A DNA stretch of 40,501 nucleotides from Rubrivivax sp. (GTDB lineage: Bacteria; Pseudomonadota; Gammaproteobacteria; Burkholderiales; Burkholderiaceae_C), in the NCBI GenBank assembly GCA_024641945.1, contig JAHECD010000032.1, positions 1 to 40,501 of the forward strand, read 5' to 3'. The position numbers and the translations under genes were made by a program. The stretch's first letter is position 1. Each line of letters begins with the position of its first letter. Of this stretch, positions 1-8,291 are shown piece by piece. The notes beneath the pieces are model-generated. The model was not told where the DNA came from. It did no database searches and saw only the letters and a program-made list of their open reading frames with translations.

Positions 1-70
1 CAGAGAACGCCCCGCCACCCTGATCCGATGCGTGTAGGCGGTTCGACTTTGGCGCGCTCACCCGGTGTCT

Positions 71-174
71 GGCCGAGGACGGCGGGCGAGTGCCGCAGCG
101 AAGTAAAGGAGGAGGGCTGGGCGCAGCCCAGTCCGGGGGACATGAGCGGAGGCACTCGCCCGGCGGCCTCGGCC
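71..174 (+). repeat. Structured repeat / candidate RNA element, copy 1
   Basis: A long imperfect stem is built from 71-78 (GGCCGAGG) pairing with 167-174, a 4x4 internal loop, then a perfect 12-bp stem of 83-94 (CGGGCGAGTGCC) with 151-162. Inside lies a purine-rich core at 97-116 containing AAAGGAGG, a perfect 6-bp hairpin 117-131 (CTGGGC, loop GCA, GCCCAG), and CCGGGGGACATGAGCG at 133-148. A second copy of the core in opposite orientation sits at 40447-40498 with different but still complementary hairpin arms. This is seen directly. Whether it acts as RNA, as a mobile repeat or as a translation signal is inference. Strand is given as the one carrying AAAGGAGG. Confidence 0.7.
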
Positions 175-273
175 CGTGCAACGTCTCCAACCCGATGCAT
201 GAAAGGCTGCAACGAGACGGCCGCCGCCGAGGGGCTTCGTTCGACCGAACGCGAGCCGGGCTGAATCGCGGTG

Positions 274-300
274 GGCGCGCGGGTGCGAGGCCCGCGCGCC
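274..300. terminator. GC-rich hairpin at the 3' end of the ABC transporter operon
   Basis: A perfect 10-bp inverted repeat (GGCGCGCGGG at 274-283 against 291-300) with a 7-nt loop begins 14 nt beyond the stop codon of the minus-strand substrate-binding gene. There is no T tract, so it may end transcription inefficiently or protect the mRNA 3' end rather than act as a classic intrinsic terminator. Confidence 0.4.
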
Positions 301-313
301 GCGCGCTCGCTGG

Positions 314-1426
314 TTACTTGGTGCCCCAGATCGCCTTGTACTGGTTGCGGTAGCCGTTGTCGGGGTCGAAGAGGTTCTTCGGCCCGCCGTCCTTGCCGAC
401 GTTTTCGGGCGTCACGAGGTGCACCTTCGGCACGTAGCCCGACCACTTCTGCTTCGCGAAGGCGCGGTTCATCTCGTCGATGATCTGCCAACCCTGCATG
501 TTCAGCGGCTCGGGTACGGTGCCGGCCTGGTAGCGCTTGCTGCGGATGCGCTGGTAGGCGGCCTCGGAGCCGTCGCCGGCCGATACGGCCTTCGGGCTGC
601 CGTCACCCTTCTTGCCCGCGGTCTGCAAGGTCGGGCCCATGAAGTCGAAATACAGGTCGTTGATCGCGAGCGAGTGTGTCCACTTGTCGCCGAATCGCTG
701 CAGCAGCGACGACGTGAGCGTGGGCATGCGCGTGGAGCTTTCGGCGATCGGGCTGTCTTCATAGCTCAGCACCGTGCAGCCGCCGCACTTCTTGATCACC
801 GCCTCCATCGCCTTGGCCTTGTAGACGGCGATCGCGTACTGGCTGTCGGTGAAGATCACGACACCGGCCTTGCCGCCGCTGTCGGCCACGGCCCACAGCG
901 CGGCGGCCTCGGACACGTCGTCGGCCGTGGTCGTGACGTTGGCGAACAGCCCCGCGGCTTCGTTCGGCCCCGGCTTCTCGCCCGAGTGCCAGCCCACGAG
1001 CGGCACGCCGGCCTTGGCCGCACCCTCGAACGCGGCCTTCTGCTCCGTGGTGTCGAAGCCCCCGACGACGATGCCCGCCGGCTTGAGCGCGAGGGCCTGG
1101 TTCAGCGCCGCCGTGCGGCCGCTCACCGAGCCCTGGCCGTCGATCACGCGCACAGTCCAGCCGATCGCCTTGCCGCCTTCCTCGACGCCCTTGCTGACGC
1201 CGACGATGCCGCCGTTCTTCATGTCCGCGGCGACGAAGACGATGGTCTTGCCGGCGGCGGCTTTCGGCCCGGTGGTCGGACCGTCCCACTTGTCGGCGGC
1301 CATCGTCGCGGTGGCGACCTTCTTCTTCGCCATGTCGAGAAACTCGTCGGCGTGGGCCGCGCCCGTGAGGCCGAGCACGGCCATGGCGACGCCGGTGGCA
1401 GCCCAGTGGGTCTTGTTGAAAGTCAT
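314..1426 (-). CDS. Sugar ABC transporter substrate-binding protein
   Basis: Periplasmic ligand-binding protein of an Rbs-type importer (Peripla_BP_4 type I fold). The 370-residue product has a signal peptide with a hydrophobic stretch at about residues 9-24 and a likely cut after AHA, before DEF. It continues with the alternating beta/alpha pattern of the fold (GKTIVFVAADMKNGG, AGIVVGGFDTTEQ, AGVPLVGWHSG, KAGVVIFTDSQYAI). The ATG at 1426 is chosen because AAGGAGA (1432-1438) lies 5 nt upstream; the in-frame ATG 15 nt further up has no comparable site. It is the last gene of the minus-strand set gluconolactonase, ATPase, permease, binding protein, 28 nt after the permease. The ligand cannot be read from the sequence; the neighbouring gluconolactonase suggests an aldose, aldonolactone or sugar acid. 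Confidence 0.93.
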   Translation of the reverse strand: MTFNKTHWAATGVAMAVLGLTGAAHADEFLDMAKKKVATATMAADKWDGPTTGPKAAAGKTIVFVAADMKNGGIVGVSKGVEEGGKAIGWTVRVIDGQGSVSGRTAALNQALALKPAGIVVGGFDTTEQKAAFEGAAKAGVPLVGWHSGEKPGPNEAAGLFANVTTTADDVSEAAALWAVADSGGKAGVVIFTDSQYAIAVYKAKAMEAVIKKCGGCTVLSYEDSPIAESSTRMPTLTSSLLQRFGDKWTHSLAINDLYFDFMGPTLQTAGKKGDGSPKAVSAGDGSEAAYQRIRSKRYQAGTVPEPLNMQGWQIIDEMNRAFAKQKWSGYVPKVHLVTPENVGKDGGPKNLFDPDNGYRNQYKAIWGTK

Positions 1427-1454
1427 CGATGTCTCCTTCATGGTGGGAACGCTC

Positions 1455-2581
1455 TCAGGTCAGGCCTGCCGGGGTGGCGGGCGGTGGGGAAGTGGAAGTT
1501 GCCGCATCGGCGGCTTGCACGTCGGCATCGGTGCCGAGCTGGCGCTGCGCGATGCGGCGCTTGATCGACAGGTTGCGCCGCTGCTGCGCCCAGCCGGCGA
1601 TGCCGATCGAGACGAGCAGCGTGAGGCCGTTGAACAGCGGCTCGACGAAGAAGGCGCCGCCGAACTGTTGGATGCCCGAGATGCCGATCGCCAGGATCGC
1701 CACGCCGATGAGCGTGCCCCAGACGTTGACGCGACCGGGGCGGATCGTGGTGCTGCCGAGAAAGGCGCCGACGAGCGCGGGCAGCAGGAACTCGAGCCCC
1801 ACGCTGGCCTGCCCGATCTGCAGCCGTGACGCCAGCAGCACGCCCGCAAAGCCTGAAAGCAGGCCCGATGCGACGAAGGCGCCCATCACGTGGGCGCGCA
1901 CCGAGATGCCGTTGAGCTGCGCGGCCTTCGGGTTCGCGCCGATCACGTACAGCGCGCGCCCGAGCGGCGTGAACTCGGTCGCCAGCCACAGCACCAGGCT
2001 CACCGCGAGCACGTAGAAGGCGACGATGGGCAGGCCGAGAAACTGCGCCGCGGTGAGCGCGAGAAAGCCGTCCGGCAGTTCGCCCAGCACCTGCCGCCCG
2101 CCGCTGTGCCACATCGCCAGCGCGTAGATCACGGTGCCGGTGCCGAGCGTGGCGATGAAGGAGTCGATCTGCGCCAGTTCGACGAGCAGGCCGTTGAAGA
2201 GGCCGCAAAGCCCGGCCAGCAGCAGCACCACCAGCACTGCGAGCGGCCAGGGCAGGCCCAACTGCGTCTGCAGGCTGATCGCCAGGATGTGCCACAGCAC
2301 GATGCCGTAGCCCACCGTGAGGTCGATCTTGCCGGTGATCATGGGTATCGTCGCGGCCAGCGCGAGCAGGGCGATGACCGACTTGTCCGCCAGGATCGCG
2401 CGCAGGTTGAACAGCGTCGGAAAGGTGTCCGGCAGCAGCACCGAGAAAAGCAGCGCGAGCAGCACCGTGAGGCCGACGAGGCCGTAGACGGGGATCGCGC
2501 GGCCCACGCGCTGCAGCAGCGTGAGTGCCTCGCCGTCGATCGACGGGTCGGGCTCCAGCGCGGTGGACTTGATCGAATTGC

Positions 2582-2585
<4 letters not shown>
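1455..2585 (-). CDS. Sugar ABC transporter permease (RbsC-like)
   Basis: Inner-membrane permease of the BPD_transp_2 family (RbsC/XylH/AraH type), 376 residues. A hydrophilic N-terminal tail of about 30 residues precedes eight to ten hydrophobic segments, for example IPVYGLVGLTVLLALLFSVL, LAVLVVLLLAGLCGLFNGLL and VWGTLIGVAILAIGISGI. The coupling-loop motif RALYVIGANPKAAQLNGI, typical of these permeases, lies near residue 215. The ATG overlaps the stop of the upstream ATPase gene (ATGA at 2582-2585), implying translational coupling. The C-terminal tail is long and rich in Ala, Thr and Pro. It is expected to form the channel for the substrate delivered by the binding protein encoded next. Confidence 0.93.
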
Positions 2586-4132
<1,547 letters not shown>

Positions 4133-4274
4133 GCGGGGCCCCCGGATGACGCCGCCAATCGGCCGACGCGCGCAGCGCCACGTGTCGCCTGCGGACCGGT
4201 GTGCATGGCGCTCACTGGCGTACCTTCGCCCGTGAAGGGCTCCGGTATGAGCGCTGGGGAACGGCCCGGCGCGT

Positions 4275-5216
4275 TCATGCGGTCGCGCCCCTCGTATTCA
4301 ACCGGATGCGGTAGAGCGACATGCTCGCGCAGATGAAGAGTTCGTCGCCGCCCGGGCCGCCGAAACAGACGTTGCCCACCTTCTCGGGCACCGCGATGCG
4401 GCCGATGCGCGTGCCGTCGGGGTGGTACACCTGCACGCTGTCGGCGCTGCTCGTGTAGACGAACCCGTGCACGTCGACGCGCAAGCCGTCGGCCAGGCCC
4501 GGCGAGACGACGGCGAAGATGCGCGGGTTGGCCAGGTCTTGCCCGCCGATCACGTCGAACGCGACGATATGGTGGTGTCCGCCCCCATCGGTGCGCAGCG
4601 CGGCCGAGGTGTCGGACACGTACAGCACCGACTCGTCGGGCGAGAAGGCCAGCCCGTTGGGCTCGACCACGAAGTCGCTCACGATGCGCAGCGCGCCGCT
4701 GGCCGGATCGAGGCGAAAGACGTAGCAGTCGCCGAGTTCGCTGTCGGCCTTGTGGCCTTCGTGGTCGGACAGGATGCCATACGGCGGGTCGGTGAACCAG
4801 ATGCTGCCGTCGCGCTTGACGACCACGTCATTGGGGGAGTTCAGGCGGCGCCCCTGGTAGTGGCTCGCGAGCACGTCGTCGCGCATCACGTTCATCTGCG
4901 CGTCGAAGCGCGTGCGCACGACCGCGCGCTGGCCGTGCGAGCAGTGCAGCAGGCTGCCGTCGGCTTCGCGCACATGGCCGTTGGTGAATTCGACGCGCTC
5001 GCGCCAGACCGTCATGCCGCGCTGCGCGTGCCAGCACAGCATGCGGTCGTTCGGGATGTCGCTCCACAGCAGTTCGCCGGTTTCCTGCAGCCACACCGGG
5101 CCCTCGCTCCAGACCGCGCCGGTACACAGCTGCTCGAGCTCGCCGGCACCCTGCGCAACCGGTGCGAAACGCGGGTCCAGAACCTGAAGTGGGACGGGGA
5201 ATGCGGGCATGGTCAT
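4275..5216 (-). CDS. SMP-30/gluconolactonase family lactonase
   Basis: Six-bladed beta-propeller lactonase of the SMP-30/Gnl/LRE family, 313 residues. Family metal-site signatures are visible: SEGPVW near residue 38 (metal-binding Glu), NSPNDVVV near residue 126, the PNGLAFSPDES blade motif, and DGLRVDVHG. No signal peptide is seen, so the enzyme is probably cytoplasmic, opening a sugar lactone to the aldonic acid. Two in-frame ATGs lie at 5216 and 5210; neither has a strong ribosome site and the longer form is reported. The gene heads the minus-strand transporter cluster and is divergent from a LacI-family regulator whose candidate operators lie in the shared 181-bp spacer. The true lactone substrate is unknown. 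Confidence 0.9.
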   Translation of the reverse strand: MTMPAFPVPLQVLDPRFAPVAQGAGELEQLCTGAVWSEGPVWLQETGELLWSDIPNDRMLCWHAQRGMTVWRERVEFTNGHVREADGSLLHCSHGQRAVVRTRFDAQMNVMRDDVLASHYQGRRLNSPNDVVVKRDGSIWFTDPPYGILSDHEGHKADSELGDCYVFRLDPASGALRIVSDFVVEPNGLAFSPDESVLYVSDTSAALRTDGGGHHHIVAFDVIGGQDLANPRIFAVVSPGLADGLRVDVHGFVYTSSADSVQVYHPDGTRIGRIAVPEKVGNVCFGGPGGDELFICASMSLYRIRLNTRGATA

Positions 5217-5261
5217 GCAAGGACAGGAGCGCCGTTGCCACGCAGTCTGTCAGCATTAAGT

Positions 5262-5273
5262 GTTACCGGTATC
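5262..5273. promoter_or_regulatory. Candidate operator O1 for the GntR-like repressor
   Basis: GTTACCGGTATC matches 11 of 12 positions of the symmetric dyad GTTACCGGTAAC, which resembles the operator known for enterobacterial GntR (ATGTTA-N4-TAACAT). It lies 46 nt upstream of the gluconolactonase start in the divergent promoter region. A related 13-mer, TTGCCGGTGTCTG at 5317-5329, repeats TTACCGGTATCTG (5263-5275) with two mismatches, 54 bp away. Confidence 0.5.
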
Positions 5274-5347
5274 TGGTACTTTCCCGGTCGCGCATGTTCT
5301 CTCTGAAGAAATAGCATTGCCGGTGTCTGCAGCTGGCCGTCGCCGAT

Positions 5348-5359
5348 GCTATCGGTAAC
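5348..5359. promoter_or_regulatory. Candidate operator O2 for the GntR-like repressor
   Basis: GCTATCGGTAAC matches the same symmetric dyad GTTACCGGTAAC at 10 of 12 positions. It lies 38 nt upstream of the repressor start, so O1 and O2 each sit beside one of the two divergent genes, consistent with autoregulation and possible looping. Confidence 0.45.
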
Positions 5360-5397
5360 GAGTCCAGCTTCCATCGCCACCCCGCCAGGAGTCCCGT

Positions 5398-6468
5398 TTG
5401 CCGACACCCCGCGCCCGCGGTGCCGCGCCCGCTGCCGCTGCGTCCCGCCCGGTCACGATGGCCGACGTGGCGGCGCGTGTGGGCGTGTCCAAGATGACGG
5501 TGTCGCGTGCGTTGAGCCGCACCGGGGGTGAAGGGCGGCGCAGCGCGCAGTTGCTGCGAGAGCGCATCCTGCAGACCTGCCGTGAGATGGGCTACGTGAT
5601 CGACCAGACCGCACGCACGTTCTCCACCCAGCGCTCGGGGTTCATCGCGGCGGTGATCCCGTCGCTGAACAATTCGAATTTCTCGGAGACCGCCCACGGC
5701 ATCACGGCGGCGGTCGAAGGCGCCGGGCTGCAACTGCTGCTGGGATACAGCGACTACCGCGTCGAGAACGAGGAGCGCCTGCTGCGCGAGCTGCTCGCGC
5801 GCCGGCCCGAAGGGGTGATCCTCACCGGTGGGAGCCACACGCCCGCGGCCTGTGCGATGTTGCGCGCCTCCGGCATCCCGGTGGTCGAGACCTGGGACCT
5901 GCCGGCGCAGCCGCTCGGGCACACGGTGGGCTTCTCGAATGCCGAAGCGACGGCGTCGCTGGTGCGCCACCTGCATGCGCAGGGCTACCGGCGCATCGCC
6001 TTCATCGGCGGCACGTCCAACCGCGATACCCGCGGCGCGGATCGCCGGCGCGGGTATACCGAGGCGATCCGCGAACTCGGCCTGAGCGAAGGGCGCGTCA
6101 TCTCGTTCGGCCAGCCGCCGATCTCGATGGCGCAGGGTGCGCAGGCGTTGGCGCAACTGCTGCAGCAGTGGCCCGACGTCGATGCGGCGGTCTGTGTGTC
6201 GGACCTGTCGGCTTTCGGCGCGCTGGCCGAATGCCAGCGGCGCGGCTGGGCAGTGCCGCAGCGCATCGCGATCGCCGGGTTCGGCGACTTCGAGGTCGGG
6301 CGCAACTGCCACCCGCGCATCACCACCGTGGCCGTGGACTGCGAGGCCATCGGCCGTGCCGCAGGGGAATTGCTGCTGCGCGCCATCGATGCCGTGCGCA
6401 TCGGTGCGCCGCTGCCGCCGGAGACGGTGCTGGTGCCGTTCCACATCGAGCCGCGCGAAAGCACCTGA
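5398..6468 (+). CDS. LacI-family transcriptional regulator, GntR-like
   Basis: Sugar-responsive DNA-binding repressor, 356 residues. After a short Ala/Pro/Arg-rich leader, residues 21-40 form the LacI helix-turn-helix (MADVAARVGVSKMTVSRAL), followed by a periplasmic-binding-like effector domain. Several segments resemble the E. coli gluconate repressor GntR (VGVSKMTVSR, EGVILTGGSHTP, GIPVVETWDL, VGFSNAEA). The start is a TTG: AGGAG at 5387-5391 is 6 nt upstream and no in-frame ATG precedes the helix-turn-helix except the internal M21. It is divergent from the gluconolactonase and transporter genes, its probable targets. Gluconate or a related sugar acid is a reasonable effector, but this is inferred from similarity to GntR. 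Confidence 0.9.
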   Translation: MPTPRARGAAPAAAASRPVTMADVAARVGVSKMTVSRALSRTGGEGRRSAQLLRERILQTCREMGYVIDQTARTFSTQRSGFIAAVIPSLNNSNFSETAHGITAAVEGAGLQLLLGYSDYRVENEERLLRELLARRPEGVILTGGSHTPAACAMLRASGIPVVETWDLPAQPLGHTVGFSNAEATASLVRHLHAQGYRRIAFIGGTSNRDTRGADRRRGYTEAIRELGLSEGRVISFGQPPISMAQGAQALAQLLQQWPDVDAAVCVSDLSAFGALAECQRRGWAVPQRIAIAGFGDFEVGRNCHPRITTVAVDCEAIGRAAGELLLRAIDAVRIGAPLPPETVLVPFHIEPREST

Positions 6469-6519
6469 CACTGGCGCGCGGTTCGTTGTTTGGGGGGCGT
6501 CACCGCCGGGCGCGCCGCT

Positions 6520-6525
6520 TATGAT
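6520..6525 (+). promoter_or_regulatory. Possible -10 box of the DUF4231 gene
   Basis: TATGAT matches five of six bases of the sigma-70 -10 consensus and lies 79 nt upstream of the ATG at 6604. No convincing -35 hexamer is seen 16-18 bp upstream, so this is tentative. Confidence 0.3.
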
Positions 6526-6603
6526 CGCCGCGACCTTGCAGTCTGCGCCGCCCGCTGCAACGGCCATGGGCGAGATTCGACGGCCCGTATGCAGGAGCAG
6601 GTG

Positions 6604-7212
6604 ATGGCAATTGCCGAACAGGAATTCAACTTGCCGCCGGCCATTGCCGCGCACCCGGCGTGGGTCCGGCTGGAAAGCCAGCGCGCGTTCTACAGCGGCA
6701 AGGCACGCACCTACCAGACGCACTACAAGCGCATCAAGCTTGCGCTCATCGGGCTGTCGGCGGGCATTCCGCTGATCGTCTTCCTTCCGGGCGACGCGTC
6801 GAAATACGTGGTCGCGCTGGCCGGCGTGGCGATCGCGATGCTCGAAGGGCTGCTGCTGCTCAACCAGTACGGGCCGCTGTGGGTCAAGTACCGCAGCACC
6901 ACCGAAGGGTTGAACCGCGAGCGCTGGCTGCTGTTGTCCCGTGCCGGCGACTATGCCGGCAAATCCGACGACGACGCGCTGCGACAACTGGCCGAGCGCG
7001 TGGAATCGATCCTCGAGGCCGAACGCAACGAATGGACCGCGAAGCAGACGCAGATGCTCGACCAGCTGGCCAAGTCACAGGCCTATGCGCAGGCGCACCA
7101 GGACGAGACGGCGCGCCGGGCCGCCGGCGGGCCGCCCGCAGGCCCCGCACCGGCTGTTGTGCCTGCGCCTGCCGACCTGGACGCGGCGCCGGCGGTCGAA
7201 GCCGAGCGCTGA
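6604..7212 (+). CDS. DUF4231 (SLATT-like) two-helix membrane protein
   Basis: Predicted 202-residue inner-membrane protein with two adjacent membrane helices at about residues 46-62 (LALIGLSAGIPLIVFL) and 67-85 (YVVALAGVAIAMLEGLLLL). A cytosolic, charged, probably coiled helix follows (LRQLAERVESILEAERNEW), then an Ala/Pro-rich disordered tail. The pattern YxxxA..YxxxYKRIKL, two helices, then YGPLWVKYRSTTEGLNRERWLLL is typical of DUF4231. This family belongs to the SLATT group, some members of which are linked to nucleotide-sensing effector systems, but no such partner is seen here. The ATG at 6604 has AGGAG 6 nt upstream; an ATG at 6589 is an alternative. It is convergent with the next gene. 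Confidence 0.82.
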   Translation: MAIAEQEFNLPPAIAAHPAWVRLESQRAFYSGKARTYQTHYKRIKLALIGLSAGIPLIVFLPGDASKYVVALAGVAIAMLEGLLLLNQYGPLWVKYRSTTEGLNRERWLLLSRAGDYAGKSDDDALRQLAERVESILEAERNEWTAKQTQMLDQLAKSQAYAQAHQDETARRAAGGPPAGPAPAVVPAPADLDAAPAVEAER

Positions 7213-7281
7213 AGCGCGGTCGGACCCCCCTGCGGATCCACACGCGCGGTGCGGGCCGTCGAGGCCCGTCGAAGCCGGCGC

Positions 7282-8289
7282 TCAGGCGGGCTGCACGGCG
7301 AGACGCCCGTGCTGGTCCGTCAACGTCTTGGACAACAGCGCGGTCGCCGCGTAGATCGCGTCGATCGTCGGTGTCGGTGTGCCGGTGATGCGGGCCAGCT
7401 CGACCACGCTGCCGACGAGCGCCTGCAGCTCGAGCGCCCGCCCATGCTCCACGTCCTGCAGCATCGAGGTCTTGTGCGCGCCCACGGCCTCGGCGCCAGC
7501 GATGCGCTGGTCGAGCGAGACCTTGAACTCGACGCCGAGCGTCTCGCCCACGGAGCGGGCCTCGGCCATCATGCGCGCCGCGAGGTCGCGGCTCAGCGGA
7601 AAGCGGCAGATGTCCTCGAGCGTCGCATGCGTCAGCGCGCTGATCGGGTTGAAGCTCAGGTTGCCCCACAGCTTGACCCAGATCTCGGAGCGGATGTCGC
7701 GCGACACCGGGGCCTTGAACCCGGCCGACATCAGCGACTTGCTCAACGCCTCGACACGCGGCGTGCGCTGGTTGTCCAGCTCGCCGAGCGTGAAGCGGTT
7801 GCCCTCGATCACCTTGACGACCCCCGGCTCGACCAGTTCCGCCGCGGGGTAGACGATGCTGCCGATGAGGCGCTCGGTCTCGATGCCGGCGGCCAGCGCG
7901 CTGTCGGGATCCACGCTCGTCAGCGCCCGGCCGTCGTACGGCCCGCCGAGTTTCTGGAAGTACCACCACGGCAGGCCGTTGATCATCGTGACGACCATCG
8001 TCTGCGGCCCGAACAGGGCACGCAGCCCTGGCAGCAGATCGCGCACCTGGTGCGCCTTGGTGGTCAGCAGCACGGCGTCCTGCGCGCCGGCCTGCGCCAT
8101 GTCCTGCACCGCACGCACGCTCGGCGCGTGCTGCTCGCTGCCGTCGGGCATCACGAGCCGGAAGCCGCGCGCGTTGATCGCCTCGAGGTTGCGGTTGCGC
8201 GCGATGAACGTGACATCCTCGCCGGCGAGCGCCAGCTTCGCGCCGAGATAGCCGCCAATGGCACCGGCGCCGACGATGGCGTATTTCAT
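7282..8289 (-). CDS. 2-dehydropantoate 2-reductase (ketopantoate reductase) family protein
   Basis: NADPH-dependent reductase of the ApbA/PanE family, 335 residues. The N-terminus is a Rossmann motif (GAGAIGGYLGAKLALAG, residues about 7-23) followed by the NADPH-selecting VTFIARN. The C-terminal helical domain carries EIWVKLWGNLSFNPISALT, matching the family K-x3-N active-site segment. The ATG at 8289 is 2 nt beyond the stop of the upstream ligase gene (TGA-CG-ATG), so the two are translationally coupled. Ketopantoate reductases outside a pantothenate operon often act on other 2-oxoacids. Pairing with a FAT2/AAE3-like CoA ligase suggests a catabolic rather than a pantothenate role, but the substrate is not evident. 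Confidence 0.88.
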   Translation of the reverse strand: MKYAIVGAGAIGGYLGAKLALAGEDVTFIARNRNLEAINARGFRLVMPDGSEQHAPSVRAVQDMAQAGAQDAVLLTTKAHQVRDLLPGLRALFGPQTMVVTMINGLPWWYFQKLGGPYDGRALTSVDPDSALAAGIETERLIGSIVYPAAELVEPGVVKVIEGNRFTLGELDNQRTPRVEALSKSLMSAGFKAPVSRDIRSEIWVKLWGNLSFNPISALTHATLEDICRFPLSRDLAARMMAEARSVGETLGVEFKVSLDQRIAGAEAVGAHKTSMLQDVEHGRALELQALVGSVVELARITGTPTPTIDAIYAATALLSKTLTDQHGRLAVQPA

Positions 8290-8291
8290 CG

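Noticed and set aside
142..264. 40-codon frame starting at the ATGAGCG of the left structured element
   Set aside because: The first part lies in the outer stem of the element and the peptide is unlike the one encoded at the second copy, so it is not supported as a protein.
4191..4202. GGACCGGTGTGC in the gluconolactonase-ATPase gap as a further repressor operator
   Set aside because: Only the central ACCGGT matches; the flanks do not fit the dyad, and this is expected by chance at this base composition.
7253..7267. GGGCC-GTCGA-GGCCC hairpin between convergent genes as a terminator
   Set aside because: A 5-bp stem without any T tract is common by chance in such GC-rich sequence.
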